Below, piece after piece: positions 62,604-64,000 of a stretch of DNA of 64,000 bases; the stretch's first letter is position 1; the number at the start of each line of letters is the position of its first letter. The stretch is taken from positions 330,820 through 394,819 of the forward strand of contig NZ_WBWA01000002.1 in assembly GCF_008932295.1 (NCBI RefSeq), read 5' to 3'. The notes under the pieces were generated by a model, which was not told where the DNA came from, did not search any database, and was given only the letters and a program-made list of their open reading frames with translations. Position numbers and translations under genes: made by a program. The DNA is from Brucella tritici (GTDB lineage Bacteria > Pseudomonadota > Alphaproteobacteria > Rhizobiales > Rhizobiaceae).

Positions 62604-62924
62604 GATGTTTGGGTAATCCGTGGCCCAGTATCTCCATCCGCATCGTCTACCTCAATCGTGAGCGATGGGGTGGACGCTCCCACTCAACGGCATTTTTGTG
62701 CCAAGATGGTTGTGTTGGAAACTCGGGTAAAAAGTAAGCGGGTAGCCTTGCAATTAATCCAGAATACGATCATCGCAGCGCCCGACGTGTTGCGGGATCA
62801 GCTGCGTCGCATGACCCGCATGCAACGTAACGGCCCGATTGCTACCGCCTGCCTGAGTTCGTGATTTTGGCATAAGACACGTGTTTAACGACGTCGTTAG
62901 CGACGTGTCTTATGCGAGGATTGG
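62604..62924. other. Gap between the glycosyltransferase gene and the IS66 element
   Basis: A 68-codon frame at 62658-62864 is not recognised and probably spurious or a remnant. CATAAGACACGT (62871-62882) and ACGTGTCTTATG (62903-62914) form a perfect 12-bp inverted repeat just before tnpA. Confidence 0.45.
62871..62914. repeat. 12-bp perfect inverted repeat before IS66 tnpA
   Basis: CATAAGACACGT, 20-base loop, ACGTGTCTTATG. It lies 11 bases before the tnpA start and could be an operator or part of the IS end. Confidence 0.6.
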
Positions 62925-63299
62925 ATGCGAGTTGAAGTTCTTGGCGCGGAACGGCGTCGTCGCTGGGGAGATCAGAAGAAACTGGACATCGTGATGTCGA
63001 TTGGGATCGACGGCGCGACAGTGACGGATGTGGCGCAGAAGTACGATGTGACCCGCCAGCAGATTTACTCCTGGCGACGGGAACTGAAGAAGAAGGGGCT
63101 TCTGCTCTCCTCACAGGAAGCCGTATTTCTTCCTATTGAGATGAGTAGCGAGCAGATCGGTGGCGCGGGGAACGATACCCTTGATGCTTCGCCCTCCATG
63201 ATTGAATTGCACTTGCGCTGCGGCCGCCGTCTTTGTTTTGGCAGCCGAGTGGAGGGCGCAGTGCTGACGCGGCTCATCCGGGCGGTGGAACAGGCATGA
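62925..63299 (+). CDS. tnpA: IS66-family accessory protein TnpA
   Basis: This 124-residue DNA-binding protein of an IS66 element has the helix-turn-helix DVAQKYDVTRQQIYSWRREL near residues 37-56 and a C-terminal domain ending SRVEGAVLTRLIRAVEQA. Its stop overlaps the tnpB start (ATGA). Confidence 0.88.
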   Translation: MRVEVLGAERRRRWGDQKKLDIVMSIGIDGATVTDVAQKYDVTRQQIYSWRRELKKKGLLLSSQEAVFLPIEMSSEQIGGAGNDTLDASPSMIELHLRCGRRLCFGSRVEGAVLTRLIRAVEQA

Positions 63300-63643
63300 T
63301 TGGACCGGGCACCGGCGTTCGGGTTTACCTTGCCTGCGGCGTCACAGATATGAGGAAGGGCATTGAGGGCCTTTCGATGTTGGCGCAGAATGTCTTGCGC
63401 CAGAAGCCGACAGGTGGAGCTGTCTTCGCCTTTCGCGGGCGACGTGGCGATCGGGTGAAGCTGCTGTATTTTGATGGCCAGGGATTTTGCCTTTACTATA
63501 AAATTCTGCAGAAAGGTCGTTTCCCCTGGCCTTCAGCGGCCGATGGGACGGCTCGACTGACAGCAGCGCAACTGGCGATGCTATGGGAAGGAATAGACTG
63601 GAGACGTCCGGACTGGGGTGCTCCGCCGGCACGTGTCGGTTGA
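63296..63643 (+). CDS. tnpB: IS66-family Orf2 protein TnpB
   Basis: This 115-residue protein has the hallmark VRVYLACGVTDMRKGIEGLS at its start, then AVFAFRGRRGDRVKLLYFDG and FCLYYKILQKGRFPWP, all IS66 Orf2 signatures. It is required with TnpA and TnpC for IS66 movement. The ATG at 63296 is chosen by overlap with tnpA and by family length. Confidence 0.93.
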   Translation: MIGPGTGVRVYLACGVTDMRKGIEGLSMLAQNVLRQKPTGGAVFAFRGRRGDRVKLLYFDGQGFCLYYKILQKGRFPWPSAADGTARLTAAQLAMLWEGIDWRRPDWGAPPARVG

Positions 63644-63706
63644 TTTTATCCTACTGAAACTACTTGTTTTTATAGCGTCCTGTCCTGATTTATGCTAGTC
63701 AGGATC

Positions 63707-63766
63707 ATGACGAATGCGAGCTCAACTCTTTCTGATGATCGTGAGCGCGACGAACAGCCCACTGCT
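63707..63766 (+). pseudogene. Possible IS66 TnpC start, truncated
   Basis: An ATG 64 bases after tnpB opens MTNASSTLSDDRERDEQPTA at the position where tnpC normally starts. Within about 20 codons the frame runs into unrelated sequence and stops. The transposase is therefore missing and the element cannot move by itself. Confidence 0.4.
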
Positions 63767-63800
63767 TTCGGCGTTGACGGGATCGCAATAGCACTTTCTT

Positions 63801-64000
63801 TCAGAACTTCTGTTTTGCCCGCTTCGGCATAAAGTAGGTTCGGATATTGACGAGTGCTTCGGCGACGTCAGCAGCATCCTGGCGGGTGGCTTTGCGTTTT
63901 GTCTCGCCGAGCTTGCGAATTGGCGCAATGATATCGCCGGTGACGGCATGACCGCGAAGAACCGGCTGCCAAAGTCTCGGCGCGTATCCTGTTGCCAGCA
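63801..64000 (-). CDS. C-terminal end of an unidentified gene, cut by the window edge
   Basis: A minus-strand frame enters from the right edge and runs 65 codons to a TGA at 63801-63803. It reads GYAPRLWQPVLRGHAVTGDI, then RKLGETKRKATRQDAADVAE, ALVNIRTYFMPKRAKQKF. The composition is that of a real basic, helical protein tail. No family recognised. It lies directly against the truncated IS66. Confidence 0.55.
   Translation of the reverse strand, partial: LATGYAPRLWQPVLRGHAVTGDIIAPIRKLGETKRKATRQDAADVAEALVNIRTYFMPKRAKQKF

Noticed and set aside
62658..62864. 68-codon frame before the IS66 element.
   Set aside because: Not recognised, no Shine-Dalgarno; likely remnant DNA.

Overview
The window looks like a chromosomal stretch of a Brucellaceae alphaproteobacterium (Ochrobactrum/Brucella anthropi type). 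Evidence is the backbone block ppdK, bioY, allA, hiuH and a wbkD/wbkF-like pair, the rhizobial palindromic intergenic repeats, the Ti-type TraA relaxase, and recurrent ATGA or TTG starts. No organism name is given by the sequence, so this is inference from gene content.

Layout. (1) 1-34619 is conjugative or mobilisable element DNA. It begins with a TraA relaxase-helicase (108-4712), then a degraded IS1380-family element split by an intact IS3-family element (4894-7556), small hypothetical genes, and an accessory metabolic block (8860-22402). That block holds an alpha-oxoamine synthase with an OmpR-like regulator, an intact IS256-family element, a PotABCD-type ABC importer read leftward, and divergently a GntR regulator, a class III aminotransferase, a thiamine-diphosphate enzyme, an SDR and a second OmpR-like regulator. 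A nucleotidyltransferase-HEPN protein and a small winged-helix regulator precede a full virB1-virB11-type type IV secretion operon (24483-34619). No coupling protein (VirD4/TraG) is present in the window.

(2) 34841-48933 is chromosomal backbone: pyruvate phosphate dikinase, a polysaccharide deacetylase-like protein, a two-gene cytochrome c operon (triheme plus TsdA-like diheme), DUF1499 and MBL-fold proteins, BioY, two purine/ureide catabolism genes, a truncated DUF2793 gene, and convergent wbkD/wbkF-like genes for polysaccharide synthesis. It ends in a tRNA-Gln(TTG) gene.

(3) 48934-64000 is a second genomic island, entered through the tRNA-Gln gene by a large tyrosine recombinase. Next to the integrase lie three copies of a roughly 240-270 bp structured repeat built on an AAACG-N-CGTTT palindrome. 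Then come transposase scraps, an unknown 285-aa protein, an FtsH-like AAA ATPase and M41 peptidase encoded as two overlapping reading frames, a DUF6634 protein, an AT-rich glycosyltransferase gene broken by a frameshift, and a truncated IS66 element. An unidentified gene runs off the right edge.

The strongest candidates for something undescribed are the repeat array of the tRNA-Gln island, the cytosolic FtsH-like protease cassette, and the alpha-oxoamine synthase/atypical OmpR regulator module.
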